From a filamentous cyanobacterium ESFC-1 (lineage in GTDB: Bacteria > Cyanobacteriota > Cyanobacteriia > Cyanobacteriales > Spirulinaceae): a DNA stretch of 64,000 bases. Positions within the stretch are counted from its first letter, which is position 1. Each line of letters starts with the position of its first letter. A program made the position numbers and the translations under genes. The DNA is taken from positions 4,885,059 to 4,949,058 of the forward strand of contig KB904821.1 in NCBI GenBank assembly GCA_000380225.1, read 5' to 3'. Under the pieces are notes generated by a model. The model was given only the letters and a program-made list of their open reading frames with translations, ran no database searches and had not been told where the DNA came from. Below, piece after piece: positions 36,217-43,493 of this stretch.

Positions 36217-36385
36217 TGTCTTGCCGAGCGTTCCCTTGCTACTCGCGCGTTCCCTTGCGCCTTACGGCGGCGCGGGGTCGCTCGTCTTACGGCGGCGCGG
36301 GGTCTCGGCGCTTGTTGGTTGTTGGTTATTGGTTATTTCTGGTGCGCGTTCCCTTGCGCCTTACGGCGGCGCGGGGTCGCACCAG
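36217..36385. repeat. Nested G+C-rich palindromes
   Basis: An outer pair TTGCCGAG...CTCGGCG encloses a CGTTCCCTTG/ACGGCGGCGCGGGG unit, whose loop in turn holds another unit (CTCGCGCG...TCGCTCG). A single simpler unit with ends GGTGCG...CGCACC is at about 36340-36382. Relatives are at 41300-41400 and 57350-57410, inside IS200-like remnants. No coding potential. Confidence 0.7.
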
Positions 36386-36482
36386 TTATTGGTTATTGGG
36401 CGGGGAAAAGAGCGCCCCTACAAGCCGAATGCCCAAAACACTGATTACTGATGACTGATGACTGATGACTGAAAAAACTGAT

Positions 36483-36600
36483 GACTCTCCCGTGAAACTC
36501 AATTTTAGTTTTTTGGGCTGAAAAGCTTATCCGGTCTAGCTTTGAGTCTTTTCTAAAGTCGGCAATCCGCGCCCAAGTTTCTGACCAACTTGGCTGGGGA
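36483..36600. repeat. 118-bp dispersed repeat with conserved hairpin, copy 1
   Basis: It shares GACTCTC, CGTGAAAC, TTTTTT.GGCTG, GCTTAT, TCTAGCTTTGAG and TTTCTGAC with the element of identical length at 40768-40885. Stem CCAAG (36573-36577) and CTTGG (36589-36593) close an 11-nt loop. Between it and the fur-family gene are more heptamers (36626-36662). Confidence 0.65.
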
Positions 36601-36765
36601 AAAATCCATCTCATCCAAAGCGAAAAACAAATAACCAATAACCAATAACCAATAACAAAAACCAGTAACCTATGGAACAAACGTTCCCCTTGGGTGCTGA
36701 TGACTGAAGAAAGCCGCTAGACAGTTCCAGGGCAGCTAAGTTAAAGTGGTAACGAGTATGTATTA

Positions 36766-37233
36766 ATGGATGTTTTAATCCAAACGCCGATGCAACAACA
36801 GCAACAGGCAACCAACAAACCAATCCGCTCTCTTGAAGAAGCCATTGAACGCTGTCAAGCTTTGGGGATGCGCGTCAGCCGTCAGCGTCGCTACATCTTA
36901 GAACTATTATGGCAGGCAGGCGAACACCTTTGCGCTCGCGAGATTTACCATCGTCTGAATCAAGAAGGGAAAGAAATCGGTCACACCTCGGTATATCAAA
37001 ACTTAGAAGCGCTTTCGAGTCAGGGAATCATCGAATGTGTCGAACGCTGCGATGGTCGGTTATACGGTCATATTAGCGATGCTCACAGTCATGTCAACTG
37101 CCTTGATACGAATCAAATTATCGATGTGCAAGTGGAACTTCCCCCAGATTTAATCGCGCAAATTGAAGCGGAAACGGGAGTAACAATTTCTGAATATCGC
37201 ATTGATTTCTATGGCTATAAGAAAGAAGGGTGA
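36766..37233 (+). CDS. Fur-family transcriptional regulator (FurC/PerR-like)
   Basis: 155 residues. A Gln-rich N-terminus precedes a winged helix (about 28-100: GMRVSRQRRYILELLWQAGEHLCAREIYHRL, then GHTSVYQNLEALSSQGIIE). The dimerisation domain has HISDAHSHVNC and the ending YRIDFYGY. The match is to the cyanobacterial FurC/PerR-type group rather than FurA or Zur. There are no CxxC structural zinc pairs. It probably controls peroxide or metal-stress genes, although the target set is not visible. An ATG at 36790 is an alternative start. Confidence 0.85.
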   Translation: MDVLIQTPMQQQQQATNKPIRSLEEAIERCQALGMRVSRQRRYILELLWQAGEHLCAREIYHRLNQEGKEIGHTSVYQNLEALSSQGIIECVERCDGRLYGHISDAHSHVNCLDTNQIIDVQVELPPDLIAQIEAETGVTISEYRIDFYGYKKEG

Positions 37234-37259
37234 GAGCTACTTTTAAAACTGGAAATGAT

Positions 37260-38204
37260 TTACTCGCTATCAAGTTCTGATTGCCAATGTCCAACACTTG
37301 GCGCTAGGGTAATTAAATCCTCGATGTTGGTTTGCATGGTTTGACAAATGGCATCTAGGGGGAGATCGTTGGCATCATAACCAAAAGGATTTTCGATCTC
37401 AATGCCGATTTCTTCGATGCCGAATAAAGTAAAACTAATTAAACCGACAATCAACCCCGTAAACCCCGTAAACTCGCTGACCATTTGAAAGGGTAAAAGC
37501 AAGCAATAAATTAAAAGTAATTGCTTGAGATGAATAGCATAAGCGAGAGGAATGGGTGTTTTTAATATTCTCTCACAAGCACCGAGGGCATTGACTAAAC
37601 CATCGAGGAGTTGAAAAAGAGCAGTGAGTTGATAAGCATTCAGACATTTATGGGTATAGCGGTCTTGTAGATAGTCTCCGATCCAAAAAGCAATTTCGAG
37701 GGGTGGATGATTCATATCTTTGAGTTTTAAATACAATTTTTCAGGCATTAACGCTGCTAGTTCTTCATTGACTTTTTCGCCTCGTAGATGGCATTTCATG
37801 GCAACTGCGAAAGCGACTAATAAGCGTAACATAACGATTTTCTGGGCGCGATCGCGTTGGTCATTTTCCGCGATCGCGATCCACATTTGACGGGCTAAGT
37901 TCCGCGAAAGATTGACCAAACTGCCCCATTGTTTGCGCCCTTCCCAAAAACGCTCGTAAGCGGTATTAGTGCGAAAAACCAACAGCAAACTCAAAACTAA
38001 ACTGGGAATCACACTCGTTGAAAGGGGCAAGGCAACAGGATAATCGTGAGCGTATAAAATCGAAATAATAACGCCAAATAAGCTACACAATAACACGCGG
38101 GGCAAAATTGCCGGAATCACTGAAGATCGCCAACGCAAGGCAATTTTAAGCCAGTTGCCTTTTTCATTGGTTGAAACAACATTTTGAGGGACTGTAAATT
38201 TCAT
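37260..38204 (-). CDS. Bestrophin-family anion channel
   Basis: 314 residues. RTNTAYERFWEGRKQWGSLVNLSRNLARQ and ENPFGYDANDLPLD are the UPF0187/bestrophin signatures, with four membrane helices. Bacterial members form pentameric channels. In algae and cyanobacteria they are linked to bicarbonate or chloride flux across thylakoid membranes. The start ATG joins a CCAATAA heptamer array without a ribosome-binding site. It is convergent with the fur-type gene. Confidence 0.88.
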   Translation of the reverse strand: MKFTVPQNVVSTNEKGNWLKIALRWRSSVIPAILPRVLLCSLFGVIISILYAHDYPVALPLSTSVIPSLVLSLLLVFRTNTAYERFWEGRKQWGSLVNLSRNLARQMWIAIAENDQRDRAQKIVMLRLLVAFAVAMKCHLRGEKVNEELAALMPEKLYLKLKDMNHPPLEIAFWIGDYLQDRYTHKCLNAYQLTALFQLLDGLVNALGACERILKTPIPLAYAIHLKQLLLIYCLLLPFQMVSEFTGFTGLIVGLISFTLFGIEEIGIEIENPFGYDANDLPLDAICQTMQTNIEDLITLAPSVGHWQSELDSE

Positions 38205-38303
38205 TGGGTTATTGGTTCTTGGTTATTAGTTAGTTGTTGCTGACAAAACAAATGACAAAGGACAAATGACCAACGACACTCAGATTTTGTTAAAAAATAA
38301 TTA

Positions 38304-39173
38304 ATGATGACTTATTTGTCGCAACTGCAACATCAAAATTCTATGCTCGATCGTAAACTCGAAAACCTCCACACCGTTTTTGCCCAGATGGAACAAGCCC
38401 TCATTGCTTATTCTGGAGGGATTGATAGTACCTTAGTCGCTAAAATCGCCTATGATGTATTGGGCGATCGCGCCCTCGCAGTCACCGCCGTTTCCCCCTC
38501 TCTCCTGCCCGAAGAACTCGAAGACGCACAGGTACAAGCCGCCCAAATCGGCATTCGTCACGAACTGGTACAGACTCAGGAAATGGACAATCCTAACTAT
38601 ACGTCCAACCCAGTTAATCGTTGCTATTTTTGCAAAAGCGAACTCCACGATACCCTCAAGCCCTTAGCCCTCGCAAGAGGTTATCCCTTTGTGGTAGACG
38701 GCGTAAATGCTGACGATTTACGCGATTATCGCCCCGGAATCCAAGCCGCGAAAGAAAGAGGCGCAATTTCCCCCCTAGCCGAAGCCGGAATTAGTAAAGC
38801 CGAAGTTCGTCAACTCAGCCAGCAGTTAAACTTGCCTTGGTGGGACAAACCCGCACAACCCTGTCTCAGTTCCCGTTTCCCCTACGGAGAAGAAATCACC
38901 ATCGCGAAATTGCAGCGTGTCGGGCGGGCTGAGGTACATCTGCGAAAATTAGGGTGGAGTAACCTGCGCGTGCGCTCAGAAGGCGATACCGCCCGCATCG
39001 AGCTACCGCCAGCCCAAATTAAGGAGTTTGTGACCAAAACCGATTTAGAAAGCGTTGTCGAGGCTTTTCAGGCGTTGGGCTTTGCTTTTGTCACTCTCGA
39101 TCTCGAAGGCTATAAAAGCGGCAAACTCAATCGGGTTTTGGATGAAAAAACTTTGAGTCTCAGTCGTTCGTAA
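38304..39173 (+). CDS. larE: ATP-dependent sacrificial sulfur transferase LarE
   Basis: 289 residues. The PP-loop is SGGIDS (37-42). The cysteine that donates its sulfur in LarE corresponds to Cys187 in PCLSSRFPYG, and Cys107/Cys110 (CYFC) are also present. LarE adds sulfur to the nickel-pincer precursor of lactate racemase and related enzymes. No larA, larB or larC lies in the window, so a partner may be elsewhere or the protein may serve another pathway. The first Met after ATTA at 38304 is used. A later ATG at residue 14 is possible. Confidence 0.88.
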   Translation: MMTYLSQLQHQNSMLDRKLENLHTVFAQMEQALIAYSGGIDSTLVAKIAYDVLGDRALAVTAVSPSLLPEELEDAQVQAAQIGIRHELVQTQEMDNPNYTSNPVNRCYFCKSELHDTLKPLALARGYPFVVDGVNADDLRDYRPGIQAAKERGAISPLAEAGISKAEVRQLSQQLNLPWWDKPAQPCLSSRFPYGEEITIAKLQRVGRAEVHLRKLGWSNLRVRSEGDTARIELPPAQIKEFVTKTDLESVVEAFQALGFAFVTLDLEGYKSGKLNRVLDEKTLSLSRS

Positions 39174-39185
39174 TAAGGTGAATTT

Positions 39186-39656
39186 ATGGATTTCTCAGTC
39201 AATTCTGCGAAAAAAAGTCTCTACGAGCAAGATTACTGGCAATGGCTTGAAAAAACAGCTTACGATTTGCAGCAGCGTCATTACGCGCAGATTGACTGGG
39301 AGAATTTAAGCGAAGAAATCCAAGATATGGGGAAACGGGAACGCCGTAGTGCTAGAAGTAACCTGATTGTTATCTTGGTTCATTTGCTAAAGTGGCAATT
39401 TCAGGAAAATATGCGAACTGGCAGTTGGAAGGGAAGCATTCGAGAGCATCGCGATCGCCTTCAGAATATTCTGGCTGATTCACCCAGTTTAAGCCATTTC
39501 TTGCTAGAAAATTGGGCGAATTGTTACGATAAAGCGATCGCACAGGCTATCGATGAAACAGAACTTCCTGCTGAGATATTCCCGCAAGTCTGCCCCTATA
39601 GTTTAGATGCTGTGCTAGATGATAACTTTTGGCCGGATGTGACGGTTGAGGAATAA
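39186..39656 (+). CDS. DUF29 family protein, copy 1
   Basis: 156 residues. The DUF29 pattern is clear: SLYEQDYWQWLEKTAYDLQQRHYAQIDWENLSEEI, MGKRERR, SNLIVILVHLLKWQFQ and a C-terminal CPYSLDAVLD. The family is expanded in cyanobacteria and has no known function. It starts 12 bp after larE with TAAGGTGA as ribosome-binding site, so it may be in the same transcript. It is the most divergent of three tandem copies. Confidence 0.9.
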   Translation: MDFSVNSAKKSLYEQDYWQWLEKTAYDLQQRHYAQIDWENLSEEIQDMGKRERRSARSNLIVILVHLLKWQFQENMRTGSWKGSIREHRDRLQNILADSPSLSHFLLENWANCYDKAIAQAIDETELPAEIFPQVCPYSLDAVLDDNFWPDVTVEE

Positions 39657-39675
39657 TTGAAGTTGAGGTGAATTG

Positions 39676-40146
39676 ATGGCATTTTCTCCCAAAGCGGCTC
39701 AAAATAGTTTATATGAAACTGATTATTGGCAATGGCTCAACCAGACAGCCGTTGATTTACAGAATCGAGATTTTGCGGCGGTAGATTGGGAGAATTTGAT
39801 TGCAGAAATCCAAGATATGGGGAAACGGGAACGTCGCAGCGCTGAAAGTAACCTAATTGTCATTTTAGTTCACTTGCTCAAATGGCAGTTTCAGCCTGAT
39901 TTTCGTACCGGGAGTTGGGGAGGAAGTATCGTCGAACATCGCCGTCGCGTTCGCAAAATTCTCAGAGATTCGCCGAGTTTACGCCGTTTTTTGGGAGAAA
40001 TTCTAGAGGATTGTTACCAAGATGCGGTGAAACAAGCCACGGTAGAGACACAGTTGGCTACAGAGACGTTTCCTTCCCTATGTCCCTACAGTTTATTTGA
40101 AGTTCTCGATGATGATTTTTGGCCGGATGTGACGGTTGAGGAATAA
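39676..40146 (+). CDS. DUF29 family protein, copy 2
   Basis: 156 residues from the ATG at 39676. The TTG just before is not needed, because GAGGTG lies at the right distance. It is very close to copy 3, including identical upstream 20 bp, with more differences in the last third. The DUF29 motifs are MGKRERRSAESNLIVILVHLLKWQFQ and FWPDVTVEE. The function is unknown. Confidence 0.9.
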   Translation: MAFSPKAAQNSLYETDYWQWLNQTAVDLQNRDFAAVDWENLIAEIQDMGKRERRSAESNLIVILVHLLKWQFQPDFRTGSWGGSIVEHRRRVRKILRDSPSLRRFLGEILEDCYQDAVKQATVETQLATETFPSLCPYSLFEVLDDDFWPDVTVEE

Positions 40147-40165
40147 TTGAAGTTGAGGTGAATTG

Positions 40166-40624
40166 ATGGCATTTTCTCCCAAAGCGGCTCAAAACAGTTT
40201 ATATGAAACCGATTATTGGCAATGGCTGAATCAGACAGCCGTTGATTTGCAGAATCGAGATTTTGCGGCGGTAGATTGGGAGAATTTGATCGAAGAAATC
40301 CAAGATATGGGGAAACACGAACGCCGCAGCGCTAAAAGTAACCTGATTGTGATTTTGGTTCACTTACTCAAGTGGCAATTTCAGCCTGATTCTCGGACGG
40401 GTAGTTGGGGAGGAAGCATTGTCGAACATCGCGATCGCGTTTCCGATATTCTGGCAGATTCGCCAAGTTTACAGCGTTTTTTGGCAGAAAATAGCTCTGA
40501 TTGCTATCAAAGTGCGAGGAAACAGGCGATCGCGGAAACTGGATTACCCTCCGATCAATTTCCTTCTCAATGTCCCTACAGTTTAGCTGAAGTTCTCGAT
40601 GAGGATTTTTGGCCAGAGGCTTAA
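40166..40624 (+). CDS. DUF29 family protein, copy 3
   Basis: 152 residues from the ATG at 40166. It begins MAFSPKAAQNSLYETDYWQWLNQT like copy 2. The MGKRERR motif is MGKHERR here, and the tail is shorter (FWPEA). The same GAGGTG ribosome-binding site is present. High identity in the first two thirds suggests recent duplication or gene conversion with copy 2. Confidence 0.9.
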   Translation: MAFSPKAAQNSLYETDYWQWLNQTAVDLQNRDFAAVDWENLIEEIQDMGKHERRSAKSNLIVILVHLLKWQFQPDSRTGSWGGSIVEHRDRVSDILADSPSLQRFLAENSSDCYQSARKQAIAETGLPSDQFPSQCPYSLAEVLDEDFWPEA

Positions 40625-40672
40625 TTCAATTGGGCAGCAAATAAGCCCAAAAATTACTATTGTTGGCTTGAG

Positions 40673-40709
40673 CATAACAGTTGTTATGGTAGACATAACA
40701 GTTGTTATG
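40673..40709. repeat. Two direct copies of CATAACAGTTGTTATG
   Basis: Each 16-bp copy (40673-40688 and 40694-40709) is a 7-bp inverted repeat with a 2-bp centre. They start 21 bp apart, two helical turns. They lie between convergent genes, so they do not look like a promoter operator for either. They may bind a protein or form a small cruciform. Confidence 0.7.
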
Positions 40710-40767
40710 TTGAGGGGAATCGCGATCGCGGACTTGCTTAACGAATGACCAAAAACAAAGGACAAAG

Positions 40768-40885
40768 GACTCTCGCGTGAAACGTTAAATCGACTTTTTT
40801 AGGCTGTAATGCTTATATAATCTAGCTTTGAGCCTTTTTAAAACCAACCCCTAAGAGCCAAAGTTTCTGACTCACTTTGGAGGGG
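40768..40885. repeat. 118-bp dispersed repeat with conserved hairpin, copy 2
   Basis: Same length and block order as 36483-36600. Stem CCAAAG (40858-40863) pairs with CTTTGG (40875-40880) around an 11-nt loop. The fourth pair from the loop is A-T here and C-G in copy 1. Confidence 0.65.
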
Positions 40886-40951
40886 CTTGCATTCCCACTC
40901 CCCCCCCGATTGCCGATTGCCGACTGCCGACTGCCCCTTAGAGGCTAATCG

Positions 40952-41233
40952 CTAAAACCCATTAATCGTACCAGCGAGATCGATATCATTTTGACTAATA
41001 CCGCCGACATCGTGGGTGGTGAGGTCAATTTTGACGGTGTTGTAGACGTTTGACCATTCCGGGTGATGGTTCATCTTTTCAGCCGCGATCGCGACTTTAC
41101 TCATAAACCCAAAAGCTTCGGTAAAATCTTTGAATTTAAAGGTTTTGTGGAGTTTACCGTTGACCAAAGACCAACCGGAAAGAGAGGCGATCGCGCTTTG
41201 GATGTCGGCTTGCGAGAGTTTGGTTAATGCCAT
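40952..41233 (-). CDS. 4a-hydroxytetrahydrobiopterin dehydratase (pterin-4a-carbinolamine dehydratase)
   Basis: 93 residues, full length. [27 protein letters not shown] contains the two conserved His and the Trp/Asp of the PCD active site. It recycles hydroxylated pterins. In cyanobacteria, PCD-like proteins are also conserved near or in carbon-fixation genes, which is not the case here. No operon partner is seen. Confidence 0.92.
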   Translation of the reverse strand: MALTKLSQADIQSAIASLSGWSLVNGKLHKTFKFKDFTEAFGFMSKVAIAAEKMNHHPEWSNVYNTVKIDLTTHDVGGISQNDIDLAGTINGF

Positions 41234-41287
41234 AATGCCCTAGAAGTCGAATACTAATTTTGATGTTACCAAAAATCATGGGTTATT

Positions 41288-41570
41288 AGCCCCGTCCTGT
41301 CTTGCCGAGCATTCCCTTGCGCCTGTCTTGTCGAGCTACAAGGTGCGCCTTTCGGCGGCGCGGGGTCTCGACGCTTTCGGCGGCGCGGGGACGGGAGCGC
41401 TTATAGGACGGCTTTGTGCTAAACTTTTAACCAGAGTACCGTCGGGCAGACGGAAAAAACGCTCGCTGAGGGTAAAGAGATCGGGGAAAATATTGGGACT
41501 GAGTTCCGTGTTTTCTAGACTCTCCCGATGAAGCGAGAATCCCCGACCGTTTACGGCGGGGAGTTGTCAA
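41288..41570 (-). mobile_element. Non-autonomous IS200/IS605-like remnant, copy B, with nested palindromes
   Basis: Read on the minus strand, it has the same TTGACAACTCCCCG end, CCGATCTCTTTACCCTC middle, and GTTTAGCACAAAGCCGTCCT stretch as copy A. The far-end hairpin (CCCCGTCC...GGACGGG) is split by about 90 bp of nested CGGCGGCGCGGGG palindromes. No transposase is left. The TGACA end abuts, and supplies the stop codon of, the Dabb gene. Confidence 0.55.
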
Positions 41571-41863
41571 AGAATGTCGTAGTCTACAGCAAGAATCCCT
41601 GCGAGGATGGGCTGAATAAAGTTTTGCACGACTTTTTGATGTTCGGGGTGGGGTTGATAAGCATCTAAGGCTTCGCGATCGCGAAATCTTACCACCAAGC
41701 CGTATTCAAAGCCTCTGCTGCGATCGGTAAAGTTTTTACCACAGGAAAGATCGACAATACCGGGGATTTTGTCTTTGAGTCCTTTTAAGCCTGTCATCAC
41801 CGCTTCAATTTGTTTGGGGGTAGCGGTGTCTTTCCATTGAAATAAAACAATATGCTCAACCAT
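41567..41863 (-). CDS. Dabb (stress-responsive A/B barrel) family protein
   Basis: 98 residues of a dimeric ferredoxin-like fold: MVEHIVLFQWKDT, GLKGLKDKIPGI, RGFEYGLVVRFRDREALDAY and HPEHQKVV are the Dabb signatures. Proteins of this family range from small cyclases to stress proteins, and none can be chosen here. The TGA stop is formed by the TTGACA terminus of the neighbouring remnant element, so the last residues may differ from the ancestral ones. Confidence 0.85.
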   Translation of the reverse strand: MVEHIVLFQWKDTATPKQIEAVMTGLKGLKDKIPGIVDLSCGKNFTDRSRGFEYGLVVRFRDREALDAYQPHPEHQKVVQNFIQPILAGILAVDYDIL

Positions 41864-41909
41864 TAGCGTTGTCTCGCGTGACGGTAGATGACTGTAAGCA
41901 ATCCTATCG

Positions 41910-43175
41910 TTAAGCGGTCGGAGTTGCCAAAAGTTGTTTTAAGATTTGTACTAATTTGGTAGCTGCCCCGGTTTGACCGCGCACTTGGGCGAGATCGTCG
42001 CGTATTTTTACCAGCTTTTCCGGGTTTTCAAGATAATTTTGCATATCTTGGGCAATTTTTTTGGAGTTAAGGTTGCCGAAATATTCGGGGACGATTTCTT
42101 TTTGGGCCCAAATATTAGGCCAAGCAAATAAGCGCTTTGAACGCTGCAACATATAGATAATCGGGATATTAATAATTTTAGCCAGGGGTGTGCCAATACC
42201 GGGTAAGTTGACGAGTAATCCGGGTAAGCCATCCCAAGCCCGCATGGTTTCGATGTTTTGCGTGGGAATCATCACCAGCATGGGAACGCCTAATGCCCCT
42301 AATTCGGCGGTATTTGCCCCTAGGGTGGTTGCACAAAGGGAACATTGCGCCAGAGTGTCGTAAGCGGGGAATTGCTGAATTAACTCAATTTTTGCGCCTG
42401 TGTCCGTTTGTAGATAGGGTGGGCTGTCTTGCGGTTGGATCAGTTGTCCGCCAATATTGCCTACTGTCGCGATCGCGCCATTATATTGCGGATCGGCGTA
42501 TTGAGCCAGGGTTTCGAGGGTGAGAGTGGGTGCAACGGGCAGGATAAAGCGGGTTTGGGGGCGTTTGGGATGGAGATGAGACGCGATCGCGCAGGCTAAA
42601 GGAACCCCCATTTTGAGCTTAAATCCCTTCGAGCCAGGCAATAAGCCAATAATTTCCGATTCTGCGGCTGTTTTCTGGCTGTAGCGACCGGGTTCTGCCA
42701 TTAAATCCCCGACCACCGAGGCTTTCTTGCGATAACGAGGGGGGATTTTCTGCAACACAGTTTCATTCATCACCCCATAAGCATCAATCCAGCGATACCA
42801 ACGGGCTTCCCACTCAGCATAAATTAAGCTCTTGTAGCCCAGGCGTTTGGCAATGATGGCGGCAAAGGCTTGATCTCCCCCCAAAAACACCACTGCCCCT
42901 TGTTTGCGCCAATCCCAATTTTCGGCAGTTTTGCCCCACAGCAAAAACTTGAAAAAGTGATTTGCAGCTTGGACGCGATCCACTTCAGGATACGACAGGG
43001 CGATCGCGTCTTCTTTGCCTGTGGCATTCGGACAGGGAACCAGAATCACCGAAACGCGCAAAACGTCCGTATTCTGGGCGATTTGCTTTCTAACTTCCCT
43101 TACCACAGGTCTGACCCAGGTCGCAATCTCTCCGGGGCCATTCGCTAAAATTACTATATCTTTAGGGTTTCCCAT
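41910..43175 (-). CDS. Lipid-A-disaccharide synthase-related glycosyltransferase
   Basis: 421 residues. The N-terminal half opens with ILANGPGEIATWVRPVVREV and has YAEWEARWYRWIDAYGV. The C-terminal half has IIGLLPGSKGFKLKMGVPL and TTLGANTAELGALGVPMLVMIPTQ, the donor-site pattern of GT19/LpxB relatives. It belongs to a conserved cyanobacterial family distinct from true LpxB. The substrate is unknown, though the envelope is likely. It is divergent from chlH. Confidence 0.8.
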   Translation of the reverse strand: MGNPKDIVILANGPGEIATWVRPVVREVRKQIAQNTDVLRVSVILVPCPNATGKEDAIALSYPEVDRVQAANHFFKFLLWGKTAENWDWRKQGAVVFLGGDQAFAAIIAKRLGYKSLIYAEWEARWYRWIDAYGVMNETVLQKIPPRYRKKASVVGDLMAEPGRYSQKTAAESEIIGLLPGSKGFKLKMGVPLACAIASHLHPKRPQTRFILPVAPTLTLETLAQYADPQYNGAIATVGNIGGQLIQPQDSPPYLQTDTGAKIELIQQFPAYDTLAQCSLCATTLGANTAELGALGVPMLVMIPTQNIETMRAWDGLPGLLVNLPGIGTPLAKIINIPIIYMLQRSKRLFAWPNIWAQKEIVPEYFGNLNSKKIAQDMQNYLENPEKLVKIRDDLAQVRGQTGAATKLVQILKQLLATPTA

Positions 43176-43268
43176 AAATTTTATTAATAAGAGTGCAAAA
43201 TAGTGAATTTGTCAATATTTGTAATGATAATTTTTATTTCAAAATATGTGATTAATTGCTCTTAATAT

Positions 43269-43297
43269 TTGTCAAGTTATGTAAAAATCTATATATT
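43269..43297 (+). promoter_or_regulatory. Sigma-70-type promoter of chlH
   Basis: TTGTCA (43269-43274) and TATATT (43292-43297) are separated by 17 bp. Transcription would start near 43304, giving a leader of about 190 nt before the chlH ATG. Confidence 0.65.
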
Positions 43298-43327
43298 AGA
43301 TTTATATCAATTTGTGTCGAAGTCCCC

Positions 43328-43447
43328 GTAAAATGGCATTCCGGTCGCCATTTTCTGTTAAAAAAAACATTGAGATCGCTTCGATCGCGTAAGTCTTTAG
43401 CAAGCCCTAAAGACTCACGGATTTATAAACCAAGCTTGCCATTTTAC
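43328..43447 (+). promoter_or_regulatory. Structured 5' leader of chlH with alternative pairing
   Basis: Arm A GTAAAATGGC (43328-43337) can pair with arm B GCCATTTT (43347-43354), or, for all 10 bases, with arm C GCCATTTTAC (43438-43447). Between them lies a perfect 9-bp hairpin, AGTCTTTAG (43392-43400) with CTAAAGACT (43407-43415). A-B and A-C exclude each other. An attenuator or riboregulator is inferred, and no known riboswitch class was recognised. Confidence 0.5.
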
Positions 43448-43493
43448 CTTAATTTCAGTTGCTTGCCGATTGCTGTAATCAGGAGAAACCTAT

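Noticed and set aside
39673..40624. DUF29 copies 2 and 3 as an assembly artefact
   Set aside because: They differ at many positions, especially in the last third and length, so they are distinct genes.
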